In this document: in pieces, positions 11,151 to 23,200 of the stretch
Layout of the letters: each line of letters opens with the position of its first letter
Position numbering within the stretch: position 1 is the stretch's first letter
Assembly (NCBI GenBank): GCA_963966185.1
Contig: CAWZYM010000410.1
Coordinates: forward strand, 62,501 to 126,500
Length of the DNA stretch: 64,000 bases
Source of the DNA: Rhabditoides inermis
Lineage: Eukaryota; Nematoda; Chromadorea; Rhabditida; Rhabditidae
Reading direction: 5' to 3'
Notes under the pieces: model-generated
Told to the model about the DNA's origin: nothing
The model's input: the letters and a program-made list of their open reading frames with translations, nothing else
Databases searched by the model: none
Program-made: the position numbers and the translations under genes

Positions 11151-13421
11151 ATAGAAGGCGATCCGGGCACTCTCCGCGCGCCTCCACGGTCAAAGTATAT
11201 CAGTAGATCAGTAATTATAACAAAACATTGATCACTGATACTGATATGCATTTTCTCCGACTTTATGATCTTTTACTCTTTCGTTTGCACATAGACGGCG
11301 CTCCGGCACGCTTCGCGCGCCTCCGCGGTCAAAGTCTATCAGTATATCAGTAACAATAAGAATATATTGATCACTGCTACTGATATGCATTTTCTCCGAC
11401 TCTCTGATCGTTCACTTTCTCGTTTGCACATAGAAAGCGCTCCGGCACGCTTCGCGCGCCTCCGCGGTCAAAGTCTATCAGTAGATCAGTAATAATAAGA
11501 ATATATTGATCACTGCTACTGATATGCATTTTATCCGACTCTCTGATCGTTCACTTTCTCGTATGCACATAGAAAGCGCTCCGGCACGCTTCGCGCGCCT
11601 ACGCGGTCAGTCAAAGTCTATCAGTATATCAGTAACAATAAGAATATATTGATCACTGCTACTGATATGCATTTTCTCCGACTCTCTGATCGTTCACTTT
11701 CTCGTTTGCACATAGAAAGCGCTCCGGCACGCTTCGCGCGCCTCCGCGGTCAAAGTCTATCAGTAGATCAGTAATAATAAGAATATATCGATCACTGCTA
11801 CTGATATGCATTTTTTCCGACTCTCTGATCGTTCACTTTCTCGTATGCACATAGAAAGCGCTCCGGCACGCTTCGCGCGCCTCCGCGGTCAAAGTATATC
11901 AGTAGATCAGTAAAAATAAGAATATATTGATCACTGCTACTGATATGCATTTTCTCCGACTCTCTGATCGTTCACTTTCTCGTATGCACATAGAAAGCGC
12001 TCCGGCACGCTCCGCGCGCCTCCGCGGTCAAAGTATATCAGTAGATCAGTAATAACAAGAATATTTTGATCACTGCTACTGATATGCATTTTCTCCGACT
12101 CTCTGATCGTTCACTTTCTCGTATGCACATAGAAAGCGCTCCGGCACGCTTCGCGCGCCTCCGCGGTCAACGTATATCAGTAGATCAGTAAAAATAAGAA
12201 TATATTGATCACTGCTACTGATATGCATTTTCTCCGACTCTCTGATCGTTCACTTTCTCGTATGCACATAGAAAGCGCTCCGGCACGCTCCGCGCGCCTA
12301 CGCGGTCAAAGTGTATCAGTAGATCAGTAAAAATAAGAATATTTTGATCACTGCTACTGATATGCATTTTCTCCGACTCTCTGATCGTTCACTTTCTCGT
12401 ATGCACATAGAAAGCGCTCCGGCACGCTCCGCGCGCCTACGCGGTCAAAGCCGATCAGTATATCAGTAATTATAATAATATATTGATAACTGATACTAAT
12501 ATGCATTTTCTCCGACTCTCTGATCTTTTACTCTTTCGTATGCACATAGAGGGCGCTCCGGCACGCTTCGCGCGCCTTCGCGGTCAAAGTCGATCAGTAG
12601 ATCAGTAATTTTATTAATACATTCATCACTGATACTGATATCCATTTTCTCCGACTCTCTGATCTTTGACTATCTCGTTTGGCATATAGAAAGCGCTCCG
12701 GCACGCATCGCGCGCCTTCGCGGTCAAAGTCGATCAGTAGATCAGTAATTTTATTAATACATTCATCACTGATACTGATATCCATTTTCTCCGACTCTCT
12801 GATCTTTGACTATCTCGTTTGGCATATAGAAAGCGCTCCGGCACGCATCGCGCGCCTTCGCGGTCAAAGTCGATCAGTAGATCAGTAATTATAATAAAAC
12901 ATTGATCACTGATACTGATATGCATTTTCTCCGACTCTCTGATTTTTTACTCTTTCGTATGCACATAGAAGGCGCTCCGGCACGCTTCGCGCGCCTCCGC
13001 GGTCAAAGTCGATCAGTAGATCAGTAATTATAATAATATGATCACTGATACTGATATTCATTCTCTCCTACTCTCTGATTTTTCACACTCTCGTATGCAC
13101 ATAGAAAGCGCTCCGGCACGCTCCGCGCGCCTCCGCGGTCAAAGTCGATCAGTAGATCAGTAATTATAATAATACATTGTTCACTGATACTGATATGCAT
13201 TTTCTCCGACTCTCTGATCTTTCACTCTTTCGTAAGCACATAGAAAGCGCTCCGGCACGCTTCGCGCGCCTCCGCGGTCAAAGCCGATCAGTAGATCAGT
13301 AATTATAAAAATACATTGATCACTGATACTGATATGCATTTTCTCCGACTCTCTGATTTTTTACTCTTTCGTAAGCACATAGAAAGCGCTCCGGCACACT
13401 CCGCGGTAAAAGCCTATCAGT
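11151..13421 (+). repeat. satA array 3 (~16 monomers)
   Basis: Left part parallels array 2 with a different number of repeats; one two-monomer segment near 11625-11790 is inserted relative to array 2. Right part (from about 13140) has the CGTAAGCACATAG subtype shared with 50060-50330. Ends in the shortened GC box CGGCACACTCCGCGGTAAA that precedes most linkers. Confidence 0.95.
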
Positions 13422-13528
13422 AGCTGGTTGACAATTACTATTTATTATAGATACAAGTATAATTTATAGTTATCACTGGTCTAATAATATAAAATATAAG
13501 AGAGAGAAAGAAAGAGAGAGAGAAAAAG

Positions 13529-13587
<59 letters not shown>

Positions 13588-13767
13588 AGGAGGAGCAGCT
13601 GGTTGACAATTATTATTGATTTTAGATCCAAGTAGACTTCATAGTTATCACTAATCTAAAGTCATAATATAAGAGAGAGATAGAGGAAGAGAGAGAGAGA
13701 GAGGGAGAGAGAGAGAGAGAGAGACGAAAATGATGGATGAGAAAAGGAATGGGATGAGAAAAGGAGG
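13422..13767 (+). repeat. Linker L, two copies with GA tracts
   Basis: First copy from 13422 with a long GA tract to about 13590, second from about 13596 with a GA tract to about 13727. Matches 50341-50679 closely. Confidence 0.9.
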
Positions 13768-14619
13768 TTACATAGTATTTCGCCTCGCCTCACTTCTATG
13801 ATTGAATATAGAAGGACGTGAGTGCATATAGTAATGTTTTATTGTATTTCCTCAGAATATAGTAATCGCGCAGTTTGTTGGAGTGTGGTGAGCTGTTTCG
13901 TAGTGCGTGGTGATGTTCTCGGTCGTTTGCACAATTGACTGTCTCTTTCTCTGACATCAGACAGACTGGCAGCTGGCGCACTCTCACCTCGCCACACTCT
14001 CTCGTCGCGGGGCAATAAAGTGGCGTCGATTAGAGGAATTTAATTGATAGCGAGCGTCAGGGGTCACAAAAAGATGCAAATTTTCGTAGAAGTGTAGTGG
14101 CCACCTATATGCATGTTGTAGTAAAGGGAGACCTTACACGGTTGCCTAGTTTTCTTGAACAGCCCGCGACAACTGTTTGGTGTCGCCTCGCCTCGATTAA
14201 ATCACTTCGTGAAAGAAAACCAGGAGGTGTTATAAAAAGATTACGGGCAGATTTGTAGGTAAGGGAGTGTAGAGGAGTGACGTCGAAACCGTTTCTCGAT
14301 AGCAGAAGTCTGCGATTCGCAGTACTCGTTCTTGTAAGGTCTACTCGCCGCAGCCGATTTGCCAGTGACCCGTCTCTTCATCTGACACACTATTTCGCCG
14401 CTTTTGTGTCTGACTCTCTCTGATCACGCGCTATTTCGTCGGACATTCTTGAGCTTATAGCTCCGCGGATATGAGAGATAAAGATCTGAAAATTGGAATC
14501 CTGCATCTCGGGACCGAGACCATCGGATCGATGTCACGTTTGGCTAGATAGGAGTAGTGGGTGGCGCGGTAGAGCGATGGACGTACAGACACCATAGGGC
14601 ATTTTACACTTACACCAGA
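13768..14619 (+). repeat. Module M3, truncated exactly at the hairpin
   Basis: Module intact up to 'ttacaccaga', the bases that elsewhere lead directly into the hairpin (compare 19165-19174). Here they join 'acatagagggcgctccgg', a satA end. Hairpin, spacer S and almost all of the following satA array are missing. Confidence 0.95.
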
Positions 14620-14662
14620 ACATAGAGGGCGCTCCGGCACACTCCGCGGTAAAGCCTATCAG
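14620..14662 (+). repeat. satA remnant fused to module M3
   Basis: One partial monomer: ACATAGAGGGCGCTCCGG and the short box ACACTCCGCGGTAAAG, running into a linker. Confidence 0.9.
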
Positions 14663-14737
14663 AAGCTGGTTGACAATTTTTATTTATTAGAGATACAAAT
14701 ATAATTTATAGTTATCACTGGTCTTTTATTATAAAAT

Positions 14738-14807
<70 letters not shown>

Positions 14808-14960
14808 GAAAGAGAGAACGAGAGCGAGAGAGAGAAAGACGAAAGAGAGAGATAGAGAGAGAGAGGAAAAGAGGGAGAGAGGGAGAGAATTAAAGAAAGA
14901 AAGAGAGAGAGAGAGACGAAAAAGAGAAAGATGAGAAAAGGAATTGGATGAAAAAAGGAG
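14663..14960 (+). repeat. Linker L with long GA tract
   Basis: Linker variant GCTGGTTGACAATTTTTATT, followed by about 85 bp of pure GA (about 14740-14806) and GA-rich sequence with GACGAAAG interruptions to about 14930. Same variant as at 24020, 56325 and 62560. Confidence 0.9.
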
Positions 14961-15858
14961 GTTACATAGTATTTCGCCTCGCCTCACTTCCCTGATTGAA
15001 TATAGAATGACGTGAGTGCATATAGTAATGTTTTATTGTATGTGCTCAGAAAATAAAATTTGCACAGTTTGTTGGAGTGTGGTGAGCTGTTCGGTAGTGC
15101 GTGGTGATGTTCTCGCTCATTTGCACAATGGACTGTCTTTTTCTCTGACATCAGACAGACTGGCAGCTGGCGCACTCTCACCTCGCCACACTCTCTCGTC
15201 GCGGGGCAATAAAGTGGCGTCGATTAGAGGAATTTAATTGATATCGAGCGTCAGAGGTCACAAAAAGATCCAAATTTTGGTAGAAGTGTAGTGGCCACCT
15301 ATTTGCATGTTGTAGTAAAGGGAGACCTTACACGGTTGCCTAGTTTTCTTGAACAGCCCGCGACAACTGTTTGGTGTAGCCTCGCCTCGACTAAATCGCT
15401 TCGTGAAAGCTAACCAGAAAGAGTTTTAAAAAGATTACGGGCAGATTTGTAGGTAAGGGAGTGTAGAGGAGTGACGTCGAAACCGTTTTTCGATAGCTGA
15501 AGTCTGCGATTCGCAGTACTCGTTCTTGTAAGGCCTACTCGATGCAACCGTTCAACCACCTAACCGTCTCTCCATCTGACACACTATTTCGCTGCTTTGT
15601 CCGTCTGACTCTCTCTGATTACGCGCTATTTCGTCGAATTTTCTTTAAGGCTCATAGCTCCGCGGATATGAGAGATAAAGGGCTGAAAATTGGAATCCTG
15701 CATCTCGGGACCGAGACCATCGGATCGATGTCACGTTTGGCTAGATAGGAGTTGTGGCTGGCGCGGTAGAGCGATGGACGGACGGACAAAAAGTGCGGAA
15801 ACCATAGGGCATTTAGCCAGACCGGCGCAGCGGGCGACTAGCGCGCTTCGCGCGCTAG
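14961..15858 (+). repeat. Module M4 (full)
   Basis: Full module; tail reads GACGGACGGACAAAAAGTGC and then GGCGCAGCGGGCGACTAG, a partial form of the extra small hairpin seen in M2 and M9. Terminal hairpin at 15838-15858. Confidence 0.95.
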
Positions 15859-16119
15859 AAATATAGGTATAAAATAGAGGAGAAAATTATCTATCGATTG
15901 ATATATAGATTGACTTGATATGTGCTCTGGAAGTGCTGATAGGAGCTGTGCTAGAAGTGCTGTTGTCAGACTTCCAGTAGATGACTTATCTTTATTTATT
16001 ATCTTATTTTTTTTTTAATTTTCAGTAATTTTAAAAAATTAGAAAGTGTCACAGTCTATCAGTATCCGGTTGATAGTTACTGCTTTTGTACAAATAATAT
16101 ATTTACTATACTCTTATAG
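15859..16119 (+). repeat. Spacer S4, interrupted by insert U1
   Basis: S variant with 'gtgctgatagg' and ATTATCTTATTTTTTTTT; ends CTATACTCTTATAG, where insert U1 begins. Nearly identical to 63731-63989, although modules M4 and M15 differ on the left side of the hairpin. Confidence 0.9.
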
Positions 16120-16468
16120 TAGGCTCGCCCACCAGTTTCGCTCTCTCGCGCAAGAGAGCCGAGCGCGACGAAATAGGTTAGACGACGAGAGACGGCAGAG
16201 AAATAGAGACAGGCGCGCGCCAGCCGGCCACTCCCGACAACCATGACACAAAATCTTTGGTTTTTAAACGTTTATACCAAAACTCATTCAATAATCACCA
16301 ATGCACATGACTAGTCAATCATCGAATCAGTGTTAAGAAAGTAATGCCATAAACCAAGAATATACATGATGTTAGACAGGCATAAACCAGCGCAAACATA
16401 TTTATTTCGATTTAGAGATTACGATAGAACATGACAATTTGATTGTTGTTAGGTGTATGTCCGAGATG

Positions 16469-16910
16469 TCAGTAGTCCTTTATGAAGACGCGCTGCTGGG
16501 CTGTCATCCACGAGAACCTGCAACAAATACGTTTCAGGGCTATCGCTATCATCATATTGCTGTTGAATCACCACTGTTATGAATACATTTACACAAAGTA
16601 AAACCGCGAAATTAAAAACCTTTTCTGTGCGAGAGTGCAAGGTGGAGAGTGGAGAGAACGGGCATGCGAGGCGGCGATGTTTGTCGGATCACAGCCGCGC
16701 GGTCTTCCCGTCTCGCGGGCTCGGTACGACATCATCTGCAACCATGACGAATACTACAATAAAACACAACTACATGAAATATGATAATCGCAATCCTTAC
16801 GTCCTTACCTCATCCAGAATCTGGCGCCACACACTTGCGATGACTGCGCAGCTTCTTGCGCAACGAAACCGGCTTGATCAGCGCGGTGCGCCAGCTCCTT
16901 CATTATCCAA
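16469..16910 (-). CDS. Possible two-exon 3' gene fragment, unknown product
   Basis: On the minus strand a splice-like structure is visible: acceptor TTTCAG ending at 16911, a 102-nt exon 16910-16809, donor GAG/GTAAGG, intron about 290 nt, acceptor TTGTTGCAG ending at 16518, and a 49-nt terminal exon 16517-16469 ending in TGA. Only one frame of the first exon is open (it includes KELAHRADQAGFVAQEAA). The exon phases join in frame, giving a C-terminus AQQRVFIKDY. I recognise no domain. Both splice sites are good but the polypyrimidine tracts are weak and the total is short, so this could be chance. Insert U1 may carry a captured gene fragment. Confidence 0.25.
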
Positions 16911-17212
16911 CTGAAACACACTACTTCGCAATCACAACTGTAGGTTGTGAGTGAGCACAATGAAAACTATTATAAAACACGAAGGCGACAAATATAGATC
17001 ATGGAATAAACAGTCATACAACAACGCGACATACATACGAACGGAAAAAATTCAACAGGAAATCCTGAGCTAAATGCGAGCCTATGATATAACAAATTAT
17101 AACAAATGCATACAAAACAAACAGAAAGAATTTCGAAAATAATCAAAAACAGCTGATGGGAACACCGTACCGCGGGATGGCGGGAAGCCATTGCGAATAG
17201 AGCAAAAAAAAA

Positions 17213-17242
17213 ATCGCGCTCTATCTGTAGATAGAGCGCGAT
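17213..17242 (+). repeat. Perfect 13-bp hairpin in U1
   Basis: Arm ATCGCGCTCTATC, loop TGTA, perfect complementary arm, flanked by A-rich and T-rich runs. An identical copy lies at 34372-34401. With the T run it resembles a terminator or RNA stem-loop, but no transcript is evident. Confidence 0.85.
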
Positions 17243-17283
17243 AATTTTTTGATCAGAAAATGCTGAGCTAGTTGCGCGCTTAG

Positions 17284-18150
17284 TATAGAAGGCGCTCCGG
17301 CGCGCCTCCGCGGTCAAAGCCTATCAGTAGATCCGTAATAAAAAATCGCAATATAATGATCACTGATACTGATATCTTTTTTCCGACTCTCTGATCTCTT
17401 ATTTTCTCGTATTCACATAGAAAGCGCTCCGGCACGCTTCGCGCGCCTCCGCAGTCAAAGCCGATCAGTAGATCAGTAATAATAAGAATATATTGATCAT
17501 TGTTACTGATATGCATTCTCTCCGACTCTCTGATATTTCACTCTCTCGGATGCACATAGGAGGCGCTCCGGCACGCTTCGCGCGTCTCCGCGGTCAAAGT
17601 CTATCAGTAGATCAGTAATAATAAGAATATATTGATCACTGTTACTGATATGCATTTTCTCCGACTCTCTGATCGTTACTTTCTCGTATGCACATAGAAA
17701 GCGCTCCGGCACGCTTCGCGCGCCTCCGCGGTCAAAGTCTATCAGTAGATCAGTAATAATAAGAATATATTGATCACTGTTACTGATATGCATTTTCTCC
17801 GACTCTCTGATCGTTACTTTCTTGTATGCACATAGAAAGCGCTCCGGCACGCTTCGCGCGCCTCCGCGGTCAAAGTCGATCAGTAGATCAGCAATTATAA
17901 TAATATATTGATCACTGCTACTGATTTGCATTCTCTTCTACTCTCTGATCTTTCACTCTCTCGTATGCACATAGAAAGCGCTCCGGCACGCTTCGCGCGC
18001 CTCCGCGGTCAAAGTCGATCAGTAGATCAGCAATTATAATAATATATTGATCACTGCTACTGATTTGCATTCTCTCCTACTCTCTGATCTTTCACTCTCT
18101 CGTATGCACATAGAAAGCGCTCCGGCACGCTCCGCGGTAAAAGCCTATCA
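17284..18150 (+). repeat. satA array 4 (~6 monomers)
   Basis: First GC box is the compact GGCGCTCCGGCGCGCCTCCG form. Period 137-139 bp; CACTGTTACTG and AATAATAAGAATAT subtypes. Homologous to 34447-36143, which has about six more monomers. Confidence 0.95.
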
Positions 18151-18226
18151 GTAGCTGGTTGACAATTACTATTTATTATAGATCTAAGTATAATTTATAG
18201 TTATCACTGGTCTAATATTATAAAAT

Positions 18227-18274
<48 letters not shown>

Positions 18275-18321
18275 AGAAAAAAAATGATGGATTAGAAAAG
18301 GAGAGGGATGAGAAAAGGAGC
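18151..18321 (+). repeat. Linker L with GA tract
   Basis: Single linker copy (AATTACTATTTATTATAGATC...) and GA tract at about 18231-18271. Same as 36144-36307. Confidence 0.9.
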
Positions 18322-19194
18322 TTACATAGTATTTCGCCTCGCCTCACTTCCCTGATTGAATATAGAATGACGTGAGTGCATATAGTTATGTTTTATTGTA
18401 TTTACTCAGAATATAGTAATCGCGCAGTTTGTTGGAGTGTGGTGAGCTGTTTCGTAGTGCGTGGTGATGTTCTCGCTCATTTGCACAATTGACTGTCTCT
18501 TTCTCTGACATCAGACAGACTGGCAGCTGGCGCACTCTCACCTCGCCACACTCTCTCGTCGCGGGGCAATAAAGTGGCGTCGATTAGAGGAATTTAATTG
18601 ATAGCGGGCGTCAGAGGTCACAAAAAGATGCAAATTTTGGTAGAAGTGTAGTGGCCACCTATATACATGTTGTAGTGAAGGGAGACCTTACACGATTGCC
18701 TAGTTTTCTTGAACAGCCCGCGACAACTGTTTGGTGTCGCCTCGCCTCGACTAAATCCCTTCGTGAAAGGAAACCAGGAGGAGTTATAAAAAGAATACGG
18801 GCAGATTTGTAGGTGATGGAGTGTAGAGGAGTGACGTCGAAACCGTTTTTCGATAGCTGAAGTCTGCGATTCGCAGTACTCGTTCTTGTAAGGTCTACTC
18901 GCCGCAGCCGATTCGCCAGTGACCCCTCTCCTCGCCTCACACACTATTTCGCCGCTTTTGTGTCTGACTCTCTCTGATTACGCGCTATTTCGTCGGACAT
19001 TCTTGAGCTTATAGCTCCGCGGATATGAGAGATAAAGATCTGAAAATTGGAATCCTGCATCTCGGGACCGAGACCATCGGATTGATGTCACGTTTGGCTA
19101 GATAGGAGTAGTGGCTGGCGCGGTAGAGCGATGGACGTACAGACACCATAGGGCATTTTACACTTACACCAGACTAGCGCGCTTCGCGCGCTAG
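18322..19194 (+). repeat. Module M5 (full)
   Basis: Full module, nearly identical to M10 (36308-37181) across its whole length. Terminal hairpin 19174-19194. Homology with the M10 block stops at the hairpin. Confidence 0.95.
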
Positions 19195-19550
19195 AAACAT
19201 GGATATGAAAAAGAGAAGAAAATTATATATCGATTGATATATAGGTTGACTTGATATGTACTCTGGAAGTGCTATTAGGAACTGTGCTAGAACTGCTGTT
19301 GTCAGAGCCTTCCAAAAATGAGTGATCTTTATTGTAATTCTTTATTTTTAAATTACAGTAATATCAAATTCTTGAACAGTGTCACAGTCTATCAGTAGCT
19401 GGTTGACAATTTTTGCTTCTCAACTGATATTATCTTACCTATGCTCATAGAAGGCGCTCCGAGATGCAGCCGAAGACTATCGGTATATGAGTGATAAACA
19501 TGTTATAACTAATCTAAACTTTCCGTTTCTCCGCTTCTTCTTCTTCTTCT

Positions 19551-19603
<53 letters not shown>

Positions 19604-19611
19604 TTGCTCTA
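19195..19611 (+). repeat. Spacer S5 (type 2), diverged satA start, TTC/CT tract
   Basis: S variant starting 'aaacatggatatgaaaaaga' and continuing into the type 2 branch seen at 3774 and 27766. A diverged GC box GCGCTCCGAGATGCAGCC follows at about 19453, then (TTC)n and (CT)n at about 19536-19602. Confidence 0.85.
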
Positions 19612-19955
19612 GAAGGCGTTCCGGCACGCTACCGCGTGCCTCCGCAGTCAAAGCCTATCAGTAGATCAGTAACAATAATATATTGATCACTGATACTGAT
19701 ATGCATTCTCTTCTACTCTCTGATCTTTCACTCTCTCATATGCACTTAGAGGGCGCTCCGGCACGCTTCGCGCGCCTCCGCGGTCAAAGCCGATCAGTAG
19801 ATCAGTAATTATAATAATATGTTGACCACTGAAACTGATATGCATTTTCTCCGGCTCTCTGATCTTTTACTCTCTCGTATGCACATAGAGGGCGCTCCGG
19901 CACGCTTCGCGCGCCTCCGCGGTCAAAGCCGATCAGTAGATCAGTAATATAAAAC
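19612..19955 (+). repeat. satA array 5 (~2.5 monomers)
   Basis: Short array running directly into satB-like units through 'gatcagtaatataaaacag'. Confidence 0.9.
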
Positions 19956-20202
19956 AGTAGTTGGTTGAGAGTTATTATTTATAATTGATCTAATATCGAA
20001 AATATATATTCTCGCCTATGATCTTAGATAACCGCTCTGCGCGCCTTCGCGGTCAAATCCTATGAGTAGCTGGTTGACAATTATTAGTTATCACGGATCT
20101 AATATCATAAAATATCTACTCTCGCCTATGATCATAGGTAGCCGCGAGAGAAGAGCTAGGGAAAAAGAGAGAGAGAAAGAAAGAGAATAGAGAGAGAGAA
20201 AG

Positions 20203-20274
<72 letters not shown>

Positions 20275-20289
20275 TAGAGCGAGAGCCTT
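19956..20289 (+). repeat. Diverged satB units with an internal GA tract
   Basis: Two or three diverged 110-bp units (GGTTGACAATTATTAGTTAT, ATCATAAAATATCTACTCTC). A GA-rich stretch at about 20150-20285 replaces the GC box of the last unit. This GA tract is not next to a module, unlike all the others. Confidence 0.85.
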
Positions 20290-23200
20290 GAAGTAGCTAG
20301 TTGACAATTATTAGTTATCACGGATCTAATATTATAAAATTTCTACTCTCGCCTTTGATCACAGACAGCGGACAGCCGCTCCGCGCGTTTCAGCGGTCAA
20401 GTTCTATCAGTAGCTGGTTGACAATGAATAGTTATCACGGATCTAATATTATAAAATCTCTACTCTCGCCTTTGATCACAGACAGCCGCTTCGCGCGCCT
20501 CAGCGGTCAAATTCTATCAGTAGCTGGTTGACAATGATTAGTTATCACGGATCCAATATTATAAAGTCTCTACTCTCGCCTTTGATCACAGACAGCCGCT
20601 CCGCGCGTTTCAGCGGTCAAGTTCTATCAGTAGCTGGTTGACAATGATTAGTTATCACGGATCTAATATTATAAAATCTCTACTCTCGCCTTTGATAAAA
20701 TCTCTACTCTCGCCACAGACAGCCGCTTCGCGCGCCTCAGCGGTCAAATTCTATCAGTAGCTGGTTGACAATGATTAGTTATCACGGATCCAATATTATA
20801 AAATCTCTACTCTCGCCTTTGATCACAGACAGCCGTTCCGCGCGTTTCAGCGGTCAAGTTCTATCAGTAGCTGGTTGACAATGAATAGTTATCACGGATC
20901 TAATATTATAAAATCTCTACTCTCGCCTTTGATCACAGACAGCCGCTTCGCGCGCCTCAGCGGTCAAATTCTATCAGTAGCTGGTTGACAATGATTAGTT
21001 ATCACGGATCCAATATTATAAAGTCTCTACTATCGCCTTTGATCACAGACAGCCGCTCCGCGCGTTTCAGCGGTCAAGTTCTATCAGTAGCTGGTTGACA
21101 ATGATTAGTTATCACGGATCTAATATTATAAAATCTCTACTCTCGCCTTTGATAAAATCTCTACTCTCGCCACAGACAGCCGCTTCGCGCGCCTCAGCGG
21201 TCAAATTCTATCAGTAGCTGGTTGACAATGATTAGTTATCACGGATCCAATATTATAAAATCTCTACTCTCGCCTTTGATCACAGACAGCCGTTTCGCGC
21301 GCCTCAGCGGTCAAATTCTATCAGTAGCTGGTTGACAATGATTAGTTATCACGGATCTAATATTATAAAATATCTACTCTCGACTTTGATCACAGACAGC
21401 CGCTCCGCGCGCCTCAGCGGTCAAGTTCTATCAGTAGCTGGTTGACAATGATTAGTTATCACGGATCTAATATTATAAAGTATCTACTCTCGACTTTGAT
21501 CACAGACAGCCGCTCCGCGCGCCTCAGCGGTCAAGTTCTATCAGTAGCTGGTTGACAATGATTAGTTATCACGGATCTAATATTATAAAATTTCTACTCT
21601 CGCCTTTGATCACAGACAGCGGACAGCCGCTCCGCGCGTTTCAGCGGTCAAGTTCTATCAGTAGCTGGTTGACAATGAATAGTTATCACGGATCTAATAT
21701 TATAAAATCTCTACTCTCGCCTTTGATCACAGACAGCCGCTTCGCGCGCCTCAGCGGTCAAATTCTATCAGTAGCTGGTTGACAATGATTAGTTATCACG
21801 GATCCAATATTATAAAGTCTCTACTCTCGCCTTTGATCACAGACAGCCGCTCCGCGCGTTTCAGCGGTCAAGTTCTATCAGTAGCTGGTTGACAATGATT
21901 AGTTATCACGGATCTAATATTATAAAATCTCTACTCTCGCCTTTGATAAAATCTCTACTCTCGCCACAGACAGCCGCTTCGCGCGCCTCAGCGGTCAAAT
22001 TCTATCAGTAGCTGGTTGACAATGATTAGTTATCACGGATCCAATATTATAAAATCTCTACTCTCGCCTTTGATCACAGACAGCCGTTCCGCGCGTTTCA
22101 GCGGTCAAGTTCTATCAGTAGCTGGTTGACAATGAATAGTTATCACGGATCTAATATTATCAATTCTCTACTCTCGCCTTTGATCACAGACAGCCGCTTC
22201 GCGCGCCTCAGCGGTCAAATTCTATCAGTAGCTGGTTGACAATGATTAGTTATCACGGATCCAATATTATAAAGTCTCTACTATCGCCTTTGATCACAGA
22301 CAGCCGCTCCGCGCGTTTCAGCGGTCAAGTTCTATCAGTAGCTGGTTGACAATGATTAGTTATCACGGATCTAATATTATAAAATCTCTACTCTCGCCTT
22401 TGATAAAATCTCTACTCTCGCCACAGACAGCCGCTTCGCGCGCCTCAGCGGTCAAATTCTATCAGTAGCTGGTTGACAATGATTAGTTATCACGGATCCA
22501 ATATTATAAAATCTCTACTCTCGCGCTGGTTGACAATGATTAGTTATCACGGATCTAATATTATAAAATTTCTACTCTCGCCTTTGATCACAGACAGCGG
22601 ACAGCCGCTCCGCGCGTTTCAGCGGTCAAGTTCTATCAGTAGCTGGTTGACAATGAATAGTTATCACGGATCTAATATTATAAAATCTCTACTCTCGCCT
22701 TTGATCACAGACAGCCGCTTCGCGCGCCTCAGCGGTCAAATTCTATCAGTAGCTGGTTGACAATGATTAGTTATCACGGATCCAATATTATAAAGTCTCT
22801 ACTCTCGCCTTTGATCACAGACAGCCGCTCCGCGCGTTTCAGCGGTCAAGTTCTATCAGTAGCTGGTTGACAATGATTAGTTATCACGGATCTAATATTA
22901 TAAAATCTCTACTCTCGCCTTTGATAAAATCTCTACTCTCGCCACAGACAGCCGCTTCGCGCGCCTCAGCGGTCAAATTCTATCAGTAGCTGGTTGACAA
23001 TGATTAGTTATCACGGATCCAATATTATAAAATCTCTACTCTCGCCTTTGATCACAGACAGCCGTTCCGCGCGTTTCAGCGGTCAAGTTCTATCAGTAGC
23101 TAGTTGACAATGAATAGTTATCACGGATCTAATATTATAAATTCTCTACTCTCGCCTTTGATCACAGACAGCCGCTTCGCGCGCCTCAGCGGTCAAATTC

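Larger units (their letters stand above)
16120..17283. mobile_element. Insert U1 (1.16 kb) between spacer and satA
   Basis: Low-copy sequence splitting an S-to-satA junction that elsewhere reads TACTATGCTCATAGAAGGCG. It is flanked by TATAG on both sides (16115-16119 and 17284-17288), a possible 5-bp target duplication. The ends are not clear terminal inverted repeats. It contains a 13-bp-arm hairpin at 17213-17242 and possible minus-strand exons. The 3' part recurs at 33980-34446 and the first bases recur at 63990-64000. Confidence 0.55.

Noticed and set aside
13796..13987. 61-65-codon minus-strand frame at the 5' end of modules
   Set aside because: Conserved only as part of the repeat; C-terminus varies by frameshifting indels among copies.
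16970..17317. 115-codon minus-strand frame in U1 (128 codons in the copy at 34090-34476)
   Set aside because: The two copies differ by indels in A runs that change about 20 residues in the middle, and the frame runs from satA into U1, so purifying selection on a protein is unlikely.
21552..21782. 76-codon frame repeated seven times in satB arrays
   Set aside because: It spans about two satB monomers and follows the higher-order repeat; it is satellite, not a gene family.
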